From Tigriopus japonicus (taxonomy: Eukaryota; Arthropoda; Copepoda; Harpacticoida; Harpacticidae), in contig CM021312.1 of NCBI GenBank assembly GCA_010645155.1, positions 9,870,182 through 9,934,181 of the forward strand: a DNA stretch of 64,000 nucleotides, read 5' to 3'. Every line of letters starts with the position of its first letter. Positions within the stretch are counted from its first letter, which is position 1. Made by a program: the position numbers and the translations under genes. Positions 62,871 to 64,000 of the stretch are shown here, piece after piece. The notes below the pieces were generated by a model. The model searched no databases. It was given only the letters and a program-made list of their open reading frames with translations, and had not been told where the DNA came from.

Positions 62871-64000
62871 AAGGTCGAAAATTTTCAATATATTTTTTAA
62901 TTCAAAAATTTTCGTTCTCGTTTAAAACTAGCACTTGAGGCTTGTCTCTAAAAAGCTCGTGTTCTCTCACTTTCGATTCCGGTTCCTAAGCCTAACTATT
63001 ACCAAATTAGAGGTCTTAGCCGTCAAAAATCAAGTGAATAACACCATTCAACTATGGCAACGACAAAAAAAGTACAAATGAAATTAAGATTTGCCTTTGA
63101 GGAGAACCTTTATATATTATCTGATTTTCCAAAGAGTCGCTATATCAAGATTATTGGCTCGTGAAGGGGGTTCATTGACGTATCAAAGACGAGGAAAACA
63201 CGAGGAGACCCCAAGAGGATTGTCAAGTTTTTTGGGACCATCAATTCAATGCAAGTTCGACACTGACAAAGCGTGTGACTCGATTTCGATTTAAGGGTCT
63301 CCAACATGGAAAACCTCGTTGGAAGAATTTACCCTTTACGGTTACAACTTTCTTCTGTAATCATACAAGTATCTGCGTGTTATATGTGCCGAAAAAAAAT
63401 CTTATTTTATTACTCTTGCACGTTGGGAATCTCTCAATTGTGTAGTTTTATTACATATTGCAAAATGCCACGGCTGTTTTGCGCCTTTTTTATGAATACC
63501 CTCGACATCTTTGCTGAATTTGCAGACTGAAAGGTGTTCAACTTGTATAGTTTTATTACAATTTGCAAATTGTCAAGGTCGTTTTGTTTCTATTTGAGTC
63601 TTTGTTTGATTCAGTTGTTGATTCAGTTTTAGTTTTATAAGTACAATTCGTCCATGGAAATACGGTTGTCCTCGTGACTTGATTCCATCCTTTGTGAAAT
63701 GGACTATTTTTGGTGGTCTCAACATCACTAAAAACGACAACCCGACAAAACTGGATGAGTGAGCACATTTACGTAATCCCTTTTCTGCCAGATGTCAGCA
63801 TAAAACTCCAAGGTTTCTGAACACCGACTTTCTCACACCCTCTTTTCAACTTGCGAAGAACTGCTTTCCAAAAAATCTTAAAAGCGAAGTCAATTTTGCC
63901 CCATGGTTGCGTTAAATGGGGAAAAATGACTTAAATTCTAAACGCAGCGCACATTTTGGGATAAAGGTTAGAAAAGAGGTATCGTTTCTCAAGTCATTAA
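62871..64000. other. Non-coding DNA to the window end
   Basis: No gene, repeat pair or exon recognised. The longest frames are under 75 codons and have no domain. Confidence 0.45.

Noticed and set aside
63091..63530. Short plus-strand frames near the window end
   Set aside because: Under 75 codons, AT-rich, no domain or splice context.

Overview
This window reads as nuclear DNA of an animal, most likely an arthropod. A crustacean such as a copepod fits the feel of it, but that is an inference from remembered protein families and I could not test it. The signs are split genes with GT...AG introns, AATAAA signals, AT-rich introns packed with transposon debris, and arthropod-type hnRNP A/B and BET proteins. 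A 96-base run of N at 53494-53589 marks an assembly gap.

Four protein-coding genes can be assembled exon by exon with consistent reading phase. (1) Minus strand, 25400 to 5057: a seven-exon gene for a 429-residue secreted or lumenal protein that I do not recognise; its first intron of 11.4 kb is full of transposons. (2) Minus strand, 35111 to 27975: an hnRNP A/B-family RNA-binding protein, 437 residues, with two RRMs and a glycine-rich tail. (3) Plus strand, 38293 to 57116: a BET-family double bromodomain protein (fs(1)h/BRD4 type), 1293 residues over eleven exons, ending in the C-terminal motif known from the long BRD4 isoform. (4) Minus strand, 60641 to 57459: a four-exon Mpo1-like (DUF962) membrane protein, 205 residues.

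Genes 2 and 3 are divergent and share a 3.2 kb upstream region, the BET-proximal part of which is visibly GC- and CpG-rich. Genes 3 and 4 converge, with only 342 bases between their stop codons. Genes 1 and 2 both lie on the minus strand in tandem. Genes 2 and 3 belong to general nuclear RNA handling and chromatin reading, gene 4 to ER lipid metabolism. I see no sign that the four form one pathway.

The rest is repeats: a decayed LINE (about 21040-25215), separate LINE 3' ends (2640-2880, 14395-14600), a Ty3/gypsy pol fragment (17374-18969), a mariner remnant (58282-58843), and many non-autonomous DNA transposons. For eight of these, two of them one related pair, both terminal inverted repeats and a matching 8-base target duplication can be read (6086, 9944, 11846, 15481, 25825, 31414, 49299, 62378), plus one copy nested in the LINE (22435). 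The most striking one (9944-10901) has as its target duplication the 5' splice site of exon 4 of gene 1. I found no CRISPR array, operon, tRNA or rRNA gene, and nothing I would call a new multi-gene system.
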